From Numida meleagris (Eukaryota > Chordata > Aves > Galliformes > Numididae): a stretch of 64,000 nt of DNA. The stretch spans positions 66,956,802 through 67,020,801 of the forward strand of contig NC_034413.1 in NCBI RefSeq assembly GCF_002078875.1, in the 5' to 3' direction. Shown one piece after another: positions 28,479-41,800 of this stretch. The notes under the pieces are model-generated. The model was given only the letters and a program-made list of their open reading frames with translations, did not search any database and had not been told where the DNA came from. The translations under genes were made by a program, and so were the position numbers. How positions within the stretch are numbered: the stretch's first letter is position 1; each line of letters opens with the position of its first letter.

Positions 28479-28691
28479 TTGTAATTATATTGTATTATAG
28501 TGTGTTGTTTTGCATTCCGATATCTTATTTAGTAAATTAGTTTGTTTCTCCTCAGATTGTTGCCGCTGTTCTTTGCTCTCAGGGCCATCTCCTTACCCTT
28601 TTCCCCTTTTCCCTTTTCCCGGGGCGTGGGCCCATGGATCCCCCGTCCCCTTTGTCACAGAACCGGGCCGAATGCCCGTAAACCGTTGACA
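28479..28691 (+). mobile_element. Probable LTR fragment of an avian endogenous retrovirus (solo or partial)
   Basis: A compact block with composition unlike its surroundings goes from an AT-rich start (TGTAATTATATTGTATTATA), through GTTTGTTTCTCCTCAGATTG, to a pyrimidine-rich tract of CCTTTT/CCCCTTTT units, then a GC-rich tail (GGGGCGTGGGCCCATGG) ending TTGACA. A TG...CA outline fits an LTR, and I associate the sequence with the chicken Birddawg group from memory. No internal coding region, primer-binding site or second LTR is visible, and I found no convincing target-site duplication, so the 5' edge is uncertain. It encodes nothing. Confidence 0.5.
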
Positions 28692-29714
28692 ACTTCCATA
28701 CAGCAATGGCACAAGTCTCACACCACGCTTCCTTTCCAGTTTTCTACTAGAACTATGATAAAACACCAATCAAAGCTTTTCTTAAAAATTATTTTTTATT
28801 TCCCCTCTCCCTACCACATTCACTATGTACTTCATTTTGGTACCATTATAAGCGAGAGCAAGTGGGTCTTTACCCTAACATTCATCTTTAGAGGAGGTAA
28901 GAAAAATTCTTTGTATTTTGGCTACGTTATGTGATATTGGAGATATCTATTGATGACAGAACTCTACAGAAGGCTATAGAGCTAAGCTATTTATAATATG
29001 AGATTCTTCTATGTATCTCTTCTCCAATAGATATTCATCAAGTTCTGATAAGCTGATAAATTTATACCACTTCTTATACCAACACAGAAGCTGATGGCAT
29101 AATTTATTTCACCTTAGTCTTAAACAAAAATAAGCTGACGTAAAGAGTGGTAAAAAAAAGGTTTCCTCAGTAGAGAACAGAGATAATCCTAGAGATAACA
29201 TATATTTCACTTTAAAAAATCCATTCTATATATCTATATTTTTTATATGTCACTTTGTACTTCAAAACCAAGAAGAGTTTATTTTATCACAGCTACTTAT
29301 GTTTCTTGTTTTCCTGTTCATGTTACAACATACTTCACAGACTGAAGCTGAAAATCTTTGTTAAAGATGGGGATAAAACATTTTTTTATTCTATCACCAT
29401 TACAGGAACTCAGATCGGCCTTGGCATGAGTCAAGCTGTGTATTTAAAAGTCTCTGCTAGGACTGTGGAAGTAGTTGGTTTTTTTATCCAAATGTAATAT
29501 TAAGCTATACTAGTCACATTATAATACCACATCTAATTATCCTCTCTCCTCAGACTCCTCAAGCCTGAGCAATTACATGACAACATTTGTAACCCTGCCT
29601 TTTGTTTTTTTCTTCTTGGAGTGATTCAAACAGACAGTATTACAGCGTAATTCTCTTAAAACACAGAGTGAAAATTCTGTTACAATAGCAACATATTTCC
29701 AGTTGACTCACACT

Positions 29715-29729
29715 GGGGGGGGGGGGGGG
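29715..29729. repeat. Poly-G tract, G15
   Basis: Perfect G15 on the plus strand, C15 in the LRP1B transcript sense. Isolated in an AT-rich setting, and prone to length error in sequencing. Confidence 0.85.
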
Positions 29730-31798
29730 AAAGCAAGCTCTGAAATGCAAGGACTGCTGAACTATGACAAAAGTCAGGTTTTGCTGTGTTTCCAGCACCC
29801 AGAGCATCACCCTGCAGTGAGTGGCCGCCCTGGCAGCAGAGCAGGCAGGCAGTCAGGCTAACCCCATGACAGACAGCTGAGGCAGCATCTGACATTTGCC
29901 AAAAAAAGAGATGAAAGAACTGAAATTACATTACTTTGCGAGAGTTTGCACGGCGTTGCAAAGATAACAGAATCACCTCCTCAGAAAACAAATTCGTCAC
30001 AGAAGTAACAGGCAGCATTTCAGCACAAAATGAATAGACTATTAGCTTTCAGCAAATGGGGTATTTATGGGTTTTAAATTGTACATTAGTGCTCAAGCAA
30101 CAGTGATATTTATACTGCACATCAACTGGAAGAATAAGAGAATAGCGAGCTAAAACTGAGGACTTAGATTAGCAACCGTGTATGCCCCGAGGGAGTATGA
30201 GATCTAAACAGATGCACACAAAGTGAGCAAGATGCAGTGATACTAGGGGAATCGCGCCAACTGAGTCAACAACACAAAAAGGGCTGCTGTTCAGAGGTGT
30301 CCAAGGGATATCAGACTCCAGTCTGGAAACTGAAGAGGTTTAATGTAAGGAGGGAGCGAGCCTGCAACAAGAGTCAGCACAAAGATAACATTTCCCCCAA
30401 AGCACTGCCCAGTCCTTTTACAGCACCATGGGCAAAATAGAAGCACACACAGCAACGTGTACATAGCAGTGAGGATGAGCTGGCACTCACTGGAATGTTA
30501 TACTGTCATTTTATACTGGTGTATAGTAGAGGAGTTTTCCTTAGAGAGGCGTAGGCTGAAACATCAACATATCACTATTAAAAATTCCCGTTTTCTTCCT
30601 GTAGCTTTTAAGCTGTAGATACTAACAGAGATGAAATGCTTATCTATTCAAATAGAAACGCAATTTTGACCCCAGCGCATCACTGTAAAGGCAAAACATG
30701 TTTTGATATTTACAAGATGCCAGAATTAGCTGCGCTTCGCAATCAACCACACGTCATCCTTGCTAAAATAGCCCTGCAAAAGCCCCTCTGGAGGAGGGAG
30801 AGAAAAATTTAAAAAGATTAAAAACAGATTAAAAAAAAATAATAAATCAGTGAGCAGTAGACAATTTGCAACTCCAACTTCAGAAACATCGAATCATTGT
30901 ACTTGAGCTCTGGAATGAAAGGACTCATGAAACCTAAACTGGAAGCAGATCCTGCGTAAGTTAAAAACGTTTGAAGGTGAAAAGCATGTTTCTTTGGCTA
31001 AATATGGGACAGAGAACTGTAAGTTTAAGATGTTTTAGCCATGTCCAAGTGCTGTTATAAAATTTATTAGCAACACAACAGCTTAGAGATAGACGCAGTC
31101 ATCTATTAACACGATAGTCACTCCTTTTTGCAACAGAAAAGCTCCTGCTCGCCTTCAGGGGAGTATAAACGATGCAGAAGACCCAGCCCTGAACCCTGTG
31201 AAAGCCATTACAGTTCCCCAGCACTAATTGGGCTGATGCCAGCTCAGGTTATTACAACGCCTTTGTCTGTCTCCCTGAAAGCATAATGCTACAGCAAACC
31301 AGGGGATGGTAACGTATTGCCATGCCATGCTGCATTTGTTTTTATCGCCAAGGCTCGGTGCTTAATATAGTTGATGCCTTCTACTAGGGTAAGACATCTT
31401 AATGAGCTCAGCACATCCACAGAGTCCTCCACCTAAGATCATTGCCTCATGAGTTTGTTGGGGAGGGCACGGATCACTGTCCAAATATTACTAATGCCAT
31501 TTTAAAAAGTTAAAAGCATCTCACTAAAATGAATTTGTCATTATAAATAAACGACAGGAAAGTGGGCGCACAGCATAGTACATTTACCAAGGCTATCACA
31601 TGGTGCTAGGAATTAGCTTTGGTACTTAGCATGCTCCTGGGCTGATAACAGTTATGGGTTTTACATACACTTTTTACTCTGGCAATTTCAGTTTCTAAAA
31701 AAAGAGATCTTACTGTCAACTCGATGCATAAATTTGATATTAGTCTTTCAAGGGATTTTGTCTATCCCAATATCATTAAATTCTACCAATAACAAGCC

Positions 31799-31860
31799 TG
31801 TGTCTGAGCACAGACACACTGAGCTCAGCTATAAGCTTATTACTGAGCCCAGTAATAAGC
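31799..31860. repeat. Cluster of three inverted repeats
   Basis: First, an 8-bp stem TGTGTCTG / CAGACACA (31799-31806 and 31811-31818, loop AGCA). Next, the 10-bp palindrome CTGAGCTCAG (31819-31828). Last, an 11-bp stem GCTTATTACTG / CAGTAATAAGC (31835-31845 and 31850-31860, loop AGCC). All arms are perfect. Function unknown. Confidence 0.85.
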
Positions 31861-34800
31861 CTGGGCAGTAAAACAGCATTTACCCTGGCAAGCTCTCACC
31901 CTTTACAGGTACACCCTATACCACACTGGAATAATACCAGTGAGTACTACAGAGCTGAGATGTAGTGCTATGTGATGGTTCATGTATGTTCACCCTGTAT
32001 ATGGCCCATACTGGAAGGGGCTGCTATGCAAGACATTCAAATCCAGAGTAAAAAATGAAAGCTTGAGGAAACCGTGGGTGCTTTGTCACTGCTTCTTCTA
32101 CACTATTGACTTCTCAGTGGCTATTTTAGACATATTTTAGCACACTTCCCCAAAATGGAAAAGGAATATTCTCCTTGACTACACATGAAGTTTCTCAGCT
32201 ATTTATTATGATAAAAAAATCAGCGCAAGGAAGAGAACTCTGTTGAAGAATCGCACGGTATTTTTTATGCATTCAAAATTGCAGGGCTGCTGGCAAGTCA
32301 CAAATGAGAACAAATACAGCTGAGTCATGGAAAAATTGAATAAACACACTAAGATTTAGGGATTTCTGTTTTACCACAAGAAAAGCAACCAATCTGTCTG
32401 GATGAGCGCAGTTTTCACTTCCTTCCCAAGCTTAGATCGCTCCCTATTGGAATGAAGTGTTACAATTATTTTGAAAAGTAAGTTGTTTTAAAAAAAATTC
32501 TACGCTGCTGACAGGACAAGATAAAAGTGATTGAGTACAAGAAAAGGAACTGAAGAGTGCTCAAAATGCTCTGTGGCCAAGTGGCTGGCAGGCTCGGTAA
32601 GGACAGGTGAATCACTGCGGGTGTTCCTCAGCCTGGGCTGAGATGCAAAGGCTGCAGAGTTTGCACTGACCTACATAGGCTGCTGGAAGACTTGGGAACT
32701 GATCAGATCCTGCAGCTCTACTGCTTCCCCTTGTGAGGCCAAGAGCTCTTTCTCAAGCACTCATCCTACTCAGCCTTTCCCGACCGTACAAATGGGCAGC
32801 TGCAGCAGATCATTGCATCAGCACGAGCTGTGTTCCCACAACACTAAGCCCTGGTTGCATTATCGATGCTGTCCGCATGAACTGCTGCATGCCCTCATCT
32901 TTCTGGGTACCGTTCCTGACGGCAGCAAGCCAAAAAAACAAAGAGAGCAGATATTCAGGTCAGGGAACATTATATACATCATTTCAACCTATCATCAGCT
33001 CAAGTAAATAAATACATCTTTTTCCTTACATGTAGCTTAAATCAAAGTTACCCTTGCTCTTGCTTAGCAGGAAACATTTATCCACATTTTTTCTTTACGT
33101 CCTGAATTTGAGCTCCAACTCTTAAAAGACATTCGCTGCGAATGCAGAATTTCTCTGTTACATGCTAAGGACTGTTTTGGACAGGTAATTCACAACAGCC
33201 CCTTCCTGTGGCCCGGGCACAGAAAGCATGGCTAAAAGGCCAATGGCAATAACCTCAAGGACCAAACCTTCAAGGAGATCGGCAAAGAAGGAACAAACTG
33301 TTCAACAAATAAATTATTTCAAAGCCAACCCTATTTCTTCAGCTGGAGACAGCTTGCCCACATAGAGCCAATTGAAAGATCAGCTTCTTAACTTGATATA
33401 TTAGGCGGTTCTTCCACACGTTTTGCTTGCTGTGCCAATCAATCATTAACAATCTTTGTTCCAGGTCCAGATAAAAAAAAAAAAAGGGCAGACTTTTTTT
33501 TTCTCCTGAACTTAAAATCTTTCCCATACTCTTCAGGTTCTTTTTATTAAAAAAAAATCTGGCTGCTAGAACTAGTAATATATTAATTATGTAACGAAAA
33601 TAAATGCTTCTGTTAATGTGTTTGATTAACCATACAAAACACTTTATTTGATTTTATTTGTATTTAAGATTTCCTGTTTTCCCTGAAGTATTTATTATCC
33701 AAGGCATGATTCTTCTAATCTTAGTTATACTCTGGGACTGAAGTACTCTTTTATATCAGCATTTCTCAGATGCTTTTATCACGAATAGATATATTACAAC
33801 CATGTTAATGAGCTGCTTAGTATTCATATATTAGACTTTTCCTCATTTTATATGGAAATAATACTATAAAAATTCTAAGAATACTAGTTTTATGTGCACG
33901 ATAATGATGAGATGCAAAGCAAATAAGGAGAAAAATCTGTGGTGGCAGTGAATATGAAATGGATTAGTACATCATCAATGTGCTTTACATTGGTATAAAA
34001 TTATTAAGCATGTAATTAAGTAGGATCAATTACACTGTTTGTTTTTAAGGTAATGTTTTAGGTATTTTAGACATTTTATCTTTAGGAATTTAATTTCACA
34101 CTTTAATGATCTTCTTGTAATTTCCCCCTCCTGCTATGAAGTCACACAGTCAGGATAAGCACGAAATCCACTACGTATTGAGAAGTGACTGGGGTGTAAG
34201 GCCAGGCCTAAATCGCTGCAAATGAAGATAAGAACAAGGCAAATTAAATTATTTTGTAAACACAAAAATAGTTCAGTTCAGCTGACCTTATTCATCAGAT
34301 GAATTCAAATTCACAGGATTGTTAGCAGGAAAGAAATTAGACAGTTACTTTTGCAGCAATGGCAGACCTGACTTGGCTGACCTCAAAGACATCTCCAGTG
34401 TAGCCAAAGCGAAATGAGACGTGGCTTTACGGGAGCCTAACGGATCAAACTGCTGCCCTTCAGCACACTGCAAGCTGCATGCAGATTGTAGAAAAAAATA
34501 AACTAAAAGCCTTACTTCGCATAAGAATCAGTGCCCTGAGTTTATAAATGTTCAATGGTAAATATGAGTCTGGCAGTCTCACAAGGAAATATATACACGA
34601 ACTTGGGTCCAATTGCATAAACACATGCTCTTGTGAACAGAACAAACACAAAATTGTTACATGTTGGGCACATCCAAGATTTACACAGAAATTCATCCTA
34701 AGTTCCGAGGGCACAGCGCAGAGTCCTGATAAGCTGGAGGTATCGATGTTTCTTTGAATAACATGAGATGAAAGTATCAAGCAATGCAGAGGCATGAAAA

Positions 34801-37800
34801 TGTTTCATTGATATCAGTAACAATTCACCTAGAAATGCTGGGACATACATTCGAGCTGCTAAAACAAGGACGTTCTGGATTAGATCTGTACATCCAAAGT
34901 TAATGTAAGGAACTAAATCCTGAAGGACCCTTTTGGAATGAGATCTTGTTCATCATTTCCTGTTATGCCTTATTCAAAGAGGCAAATGTAGTGCAGTTGA
35001 ATTCAGACTTCTGGCTACCATGAGATAGACTTCTTTTTCATAGTTATGCATTATTTGTGAACAGAGCTTTTGTCTTGCATTATTTCTTCACCCATAGCAA
35101 AGTGCCCTCTTTGCTGACTAAATCTACTGTGCATTACAGAGCTAAAATCATATCTGAATTCTTATTTTAAATCACAGCCCTATTTTCAGAAAAAGCAATT
35201 TTACTTTTCTTGCAGAAAGCCATCTGCTTGCTAATGAGAGATGTTTTCATCAGTAATTTTGAGAAGAAAAATGGTTATTACACGTTAGCATTTCCAAAGT
35301 GACAAATAAAGAATACCACCCGGCTCGCTATTTTAATACACTACATTTCTCCCGGTGCAGGATCTGCAGGCCAGACGTATCATTATAATTATACACATTT
35401 GTAATGAGTCTCAGTGCCATCGGGGCCCACAGTGAAGTAGCATCACCTCAGATAAAAACCTTTCAACAAAAAATTTCATACGTAATATTGCTGTAATTTA
35501 TACATCCCTGCATTATCAAAAATTACCTTTTTACACCAGCAAAGCCAAAAAGGGTTTTGATGATGCTATATACTTTTTTTTTCCCTAAATATGTTTTTAA
35601 ATTTTTCCAATACCTACTCAATAGGCTGCGTTACAGTAATTTCTCTACCTCCACTTTACCAGAGCTATTCCTGCTGGAGGATGGAATGACATCCTAACAA
35701 TCAAGGCTATCGCAATCACCTTGATATTTGGCTGAATTATCACATTTAAGGTACATTTCACCTTTCCCAAAATACTTTTTCTCCTGATGCTGAATACTGG
35801 ATGGCAACAGCAAGACAAGTTGGCAAAAGACAAAAGAATGCTCAGGAAGATAAGAACCGAGGCAGGAAATGAAGGAATAAGGATTAGAGCACCACTGAAA
35901 AGGATGAGACCCGAGGGAGGAAAGTGAATCTGTTTAGGATGATGTCAGAGGAAAAGTAAGGGAAGTAGAGGATGACAAAGAGTTTTAGTAGTTTTATCAG
36001 CAGAACCACCAAAGCAGAAAATGTAGGAAAAAAAATTAATAAAGTGCCAGCGAGAGCTAGGGACATATAAAAAATATATATACGTGGAAAAATGCAGAGT
36101 TGGAATAAAAGGGAAAAGTCAAATACAAAAGTCCCTGGAATAAATCCAACCACACTACAATTTCACATCTCTCCCCCTCAATCACTAATGTCAAATGGCC
36201 AGTAAACTCATTGCAGCCCCATGTTTTAGTGATGATAAAAGTTTTTTTGCCTCCTGTACAACTTAGATACTCATTGGTGCAGTTCCTTTCAACGTAAGGC
36301 TACTGCGTATCTCCTCAGTGGGGTCAAAGAAGCACACCCACCCCTCCTGCAAAACTAGAATCTCTGTGCCTGCCCCTGAAAGAATGCCTATGCCCAAACT
36401 GTGATCACCACTGAGACATGTATCTTTTATGCAGCCAACTAGCGTGAAGAAGGTCAGTGCTGTGAAACATAACATCATTAGGTTAGGATTAACAGCCAGC
36501 ACAACCTCATGTAAGAGAAACTGTGATGTCTTGCCACCAATTTTTTCTACGTCTTAGGAAAACAAAATTGCTTTGGGTTAAAAACATGCAAACTTGGTCA
36601 AAGTATGACTTTTATAAGTTTTTCATAAGATTGATATTTTCTTGTCTTATGAGTCTTATCCCATTAGAGCTGCTACTGTGTAAGAAGTGCAATTTTAGCA
36701 AGCAATTAATCCATAAATGAGCTGTTTCAGAGTTTTAGGTACTGGGAATCATCCTTCAAAGGCTCTATCCTGCCCTTGTATTTATTATACCTACATGTTT
36801 CCTCAGACCTTAAAAGAGACTCATTTTGCCAGCAGTGATATAACTGAATTCCCCATGAACCACTTTCAGAAAGCCATGCAAAAGATAATCAGCTACAGAA
36901 AAAAATAATAATAATAAAGCAGTGTATTTCTAATGACCATGTCACTGCGAGATGCAATGACCTCTAAATCCTCCAATTCTGAACTTGCTGTTGCATATTT
37001 TATTCCAGAAATTACAGAGAAAAAACAAGCAGCTTGTGAGCTACAGAATTTATACCTATTTGAACCTAAGCCTCTTGATAGTGAATACATGGAATAGAAA
37101 AATAAACTAATTAAAAAAAATACTGTATGGTTTTAGATCTTTGCAATTATTACTACCTTTAAAGCAAAGGCAATTAATTCTATTGTCTGCCAAATTATAG
37201 TGTTAGAACCTGACTGTAGAATATCACCTTCAAAACATTTCAGAAAAAAATATTTTTTATTCAACAAGCAGAAATTACAGCACCCTACAAAAGGAATGCT
37301 CCCCGTTGCTAACCCTTTGAAGAGAATGCAGCATGGCCAGCTGGTTCACCAGGAAGAACTCATGTTTCTGATACCAGTTGGACAAATGTACCTTGTTATC
37401 TACTCTTCTGAACATGATATGATCTTCCTATCCTATTCCAGTTCCCCTCGTTATCATATATATCCATAGATCCATCCTTTACTATTAAAAACAATAATAT
37501 ATTACAGCAGGCCTAACTTTAATCTTCCCATACTTCAGATTGCAGAAGGCAATCACGCTCCAACCAAAAGCCACAATCTCCTTCTGATGGGACCCACCAG
37601 CTTGTGCTCAGAGCTATACTGGCATTCAATGTTACACCAGCACATTTGCTTGGCTCCTCCACACAGAGGCCCAAGCTGCCCACAACCACCCTAATAATGT
37701 TAGGAAGGTGTTTCAAAGTAGGAGCCATACTAAGCATTCACACAAAAATGAACAAATTGGTTGTATTTGAAGAAGGATAATGCACTTCTTCCAGTAATTT

Positions 37801-38777
37801 GAAAATGTGCTTATGTCTCAGAAGCAGTTTTACCATTCATTGGGAAAGTATAGAAAGGAATTGCCTCTGAATGTTCTCTAGGGCCTCAAAACCATCACTT
37901 ATATACTGTCTGTGACAGAAGGCATGCGAAAAAATGTCACGATCTTCCCAGGCCCGTTGCAATCACTTATCTACACTCAAAGACAGGGCAGCACAAAGGG
38001 AAAAGGAACAGAACTAGTGGTGAGAAATGGAGGAATGTTTCCAAAGCACAAAACCTCTCGGAGACAACCAGGCCTAATCGATAGCTGTCCCAAATGCCAC
38101 AGCGGATCTACCTGAACTCCTCTGTAATGCGGGTTTCTCCCAGTGGGGTGCTTCTCCATGACCTTTACAGAAGCCTCAGAGGGTACAAGCACATTTGACA
38201 TCCATCCTTTCCAGACTGCTTGCTCTAATACTCGGTTAGCTATCAGAAAATCAGCAATCCTATCTCACTAGCAAAACGTCCATTCCTGTAGAAGCCAAGC
38301 GATGAAGTTTTCCCAAATGGTAAAGAAAGGAGAAAGCAGAGGTCAGAAGCTGAAGCCCAGGCAGCAGATGTTCACCTTGGGAGAAGGGGTAGAGAACAAA
38401 ATATCTGAACAGGACCAACCACAGCAGGCCCAAGTGGCTACATGTCAAAAAGCAGTATGGCAGAACAGGCTGTAACAAGCACATCCTTGACCATCTGTGG
38501 TTACCAGCTGCAGTTGTTTTGCCAGAGGAAACCACGAGGAGATCCTCACTTGGAAGTGTGTTTTCTTCCAGATCTGCAGAAACATATCAAGGAAGTTCGA
38601 CCTGCTATAAAATACTCGTTTTGCTCTGTCAGAAGCACTTCTCTTTACCAGCTAACATAAAAGCATGGCAATATTGTATTGTTATGCCAAGCATTTAACT
38701 TAATTTTACATAAACTAGCAAAATTTTCATAAGATCTGCTAACATTTGTCATCTTGTTGTGGTTTATTTCCTACAAG

Positions 38778-38803
38778 AGCTATAGAAGTTCAACTTCTAT
38801 GCT
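38778..38803. repeat. Near-perfect inverted repeat (12-bp arms, one bulge)
   Basis: ATAGAAGTT and AACTTCTAT flank a single C at 38782-38800. Past one unpaired T at 38781, AGC (38778-38780) pairs with GCT (38801-38803). As RNA the loop would need to open by at least one pair. Function unknown. Confidence 0.85.
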
Positions 38804-41800
38804 ATTGGTACAAGAGATCCTGACTCAAAGAAGAAAAAATGAGTAGTAGATATTCATCGCCTTGAACAAATCAGTTTAATGTGACTACTAACACAGTTAT
38901 GTGTCTTGCTGAAGAACAGATACAAGCAGCTATTTTACATAGCAGATTTCCTTGTGCACAAAGCAAAATTAGAACGGGTAAGAACACAAGATCACATTTT
39001 TCCCTTGTGTTCAGTATTTTTGACATTTATCTTTAACAGCCTCATGGCACCTCATCTTGAATGCACGTTATGCAAGTTATTTATTGATCTGGGATTTTCC
39101 AAAGCTACTTAAGAGCAGTTTGGGAACCTGACTTCTACTGAACTTCAATGACTCTACACATAAAAGAATTAAGAGCTTCAGGAAATGTTATCTTCATTGT
39201 TTCATACTGCAGGAGCAACACAGTACCCAATTACCTTATCTTCTGCTGGCAAAAGAACAATTTAGGTACTATACTAACAATTTTTATGCTTGTAAAACTA
39301 GTCTCACTTAATTAGCAGCTAGACAATGAGAAAAACTACGTTAGCATATGATGTGAGACACAAAAAAGGTACTACCGGTTGCTGCCTTTCTTATCTTCCT
39401 TCAACTTTAGTTTAGCCATGATTATAGATGATATTCCCTCAAAATCCTAGAGAAAGATTATCATCAGAGATGATTTCAACATCTTATGATAAAGCTACAT
39501 CTACTCAAACTTTTAGAAGTATGGAACATTCAAAGTTGATTATTTGCTAACAAAAACTGAAATCCTTTCAGTTAAGAAATAGTCAACTACAAATTATCTA
39601 AGTGGACTGCATTCAAATATTCACTTGGCTAGCATTTAAGAAAGTTCAAATAAAAGGGCAACAGGGTCAGGAAAAATTATAGTCGGGGACAATATGAGAA
39701 AATTGCTGTCTAATGATGCAGGGTGAACTGCCATTGAAATTGTATTACTGCTAGAATAACTGAGTATCAGATACTTCCATGTCTTCATAATAGTATAATC
39801 TGATACTGTATCTCTCTCATAAGATATTCTTGGTACTCCAGCAAAATTTAGGTTAATAGATGGCTCCCATGGGCACCTGTGTGGTAGGAAACTGCAGTCT
39901 GGAACGTGCCACAGAATGGTATGAAGAGTTCTGGGTATACTTGTGCCTGACAAAACCTGCACAGAACAAGTACCAGCAAGTACTACAGCATCTTCCTGAG
40001 TTTCATGGCCAGGAGACAATAAAACACCCCTTGTACTGATCATCATAAAACCCAAATACAATCAGTATGTACAGCTCCAGAAAGAAGATACAGGAAAAAT
40101 AAGTAATTTTGTTCCCTCGTCTGTTTCAGCTTCCTTAGCATGATGCACTGTGACAAAGAACAGTTTGTGAGCTGAGGTTAGAAATGCAATGTGCAAAGCA
40201 GACGAATCCTGAAGCAGTTAACACAAAAACTTCCATGAGTACTAAACAGATGCAAATGAATCCAAATACACCTTTTAAGTCTCAGTCTGGTTAGTAGGAG
40301 GTTGAGGGGCAAACCTGCCCATAGTGTATCAAATCTTTCATCAGGAAGCAGTGTGCAGATATTTCTTGGGCAGCCACAAAGCTTGTTTAGAGAAGAATAT
40401 GTTAGAGCCCCAGCTGTAACAAATACACACTGGTATCCCAAAAAGGGCAGTGCTTCAAACTGGTGCTTTGATTGAACTTTCGCACTTCAGATATAACACC
40501 TTAGAGAGGGCTGTCGCTACTTTTGTTTTTTAAAACTCCATTTGCTTCTACAGCATTTTTGACTCTTTTGTATTTGTCCCAGCAGCATAGCTTAGCAGAT
40601 GATCCTATAGGCAAGAAATAAATAATAAATGGAAACTGGGGCGGGGGGAGCTCTAAGAATGTCCTCTAAACATCTGTGTCAACCTCCAAACTGTCAGCTA
40701 TCTGCAAAGTCAAGCATGCCTGGCCAGATTCTGGGGCACCTGATAGAGCTCTATTGATTTCAAGTGAGCATGCTGATTTAGCCTACTAAAGAACCAGGCC
40801 TCATCCGATTAGGTTAAGTAAATTGATTTTTGAGTCCTGACTATTTGCAAAAAACTTTATGAACATCTTAGAGACTTACCACCTCAAGAAAGGGTAGAAA
40901 TTACTTGGTCAATTATTTTATTAATATTGTTTTTAGAAATAATTTTCTTATGAACATATCACTAACAGTAAAGCAAGAAATTTGTTCTCTAAATTATTTA
41001 TTCTGAATTACTGAACCAGGTCCTTTGGTATTAAAAAAAAAAAAAAAAGGCAGCAGCTCCATCGAGAGCAGAATGAATTAAAGTGGCTGAGAAACAGAAA
41101 ACACACGTAGATGCTGCAGGGAATCACCCCTGCTTTTACAAAGCTATTGCTGAGATGATTTAGTGGAAGTTGGGAAGTAGAAGGGAGATAGACTGGTGAT
41201 GGATGTTGTCTTTTGACTCAGAAAAACACAGGGCATGACAGGACAGCTCCATTACCCTTGTCCAAAGCCAAGGAACCTTTGCCAGCATCAAGTCCTGCCC
41301 CAACCTCTGCCAACACAGAGGCTGAATACAATATTAACTGTCACCTTTTTCTCCTTCCTAGTCCAGTCCTAGATCTCTCTCTTTTTTAATTTATTTTTTT
41401 TAAAGGTAGTAAAGGGGGCTAGATTGCACGACTCCAGGCAGATTCTTGGGAAAAATAGTTTGTGCAATGATACCACGTGTTTGTACGGACCAATGAATTT
41501 CAAGGTATATTGCAAAACTTGGTCAAAATGCCAGTAGGAGAGAGGCCACGAAGACATTTTGTTCCTATGAGTTTTCTGCAAATAAATGGCTGAGAGACGA
41601 AACTAATGAGACTTTTCATATTCTCACCATGGGAAAAGCTGCAGCATGAGAATTTCTCTCTTTTTAGACACCTTGAAATCCTCATGGGAAAGAACTTCCA
41701 CTTGCAGGAAAAGCTTTGATCAATGTTTGCACGTTATTAGAACCCACAAAACCCTATTGCTAGGCACAAATCTGCAGAAAATCAATCAAACTTCATTTGT

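Noticed and set aside
28960..29045. Repeated short motifs AATAGATAT and AGTTCTG suggesting a large hairpin
   Set aside because: The pieces are in mixed order and do not form continuous arms.
39636..40061. Minus-strand frame of 141 codons, the longest outside CR1
   Set aside because: No recognisable motif, no exon-like splice sites defended, and a length possible by chance in 64 kb.
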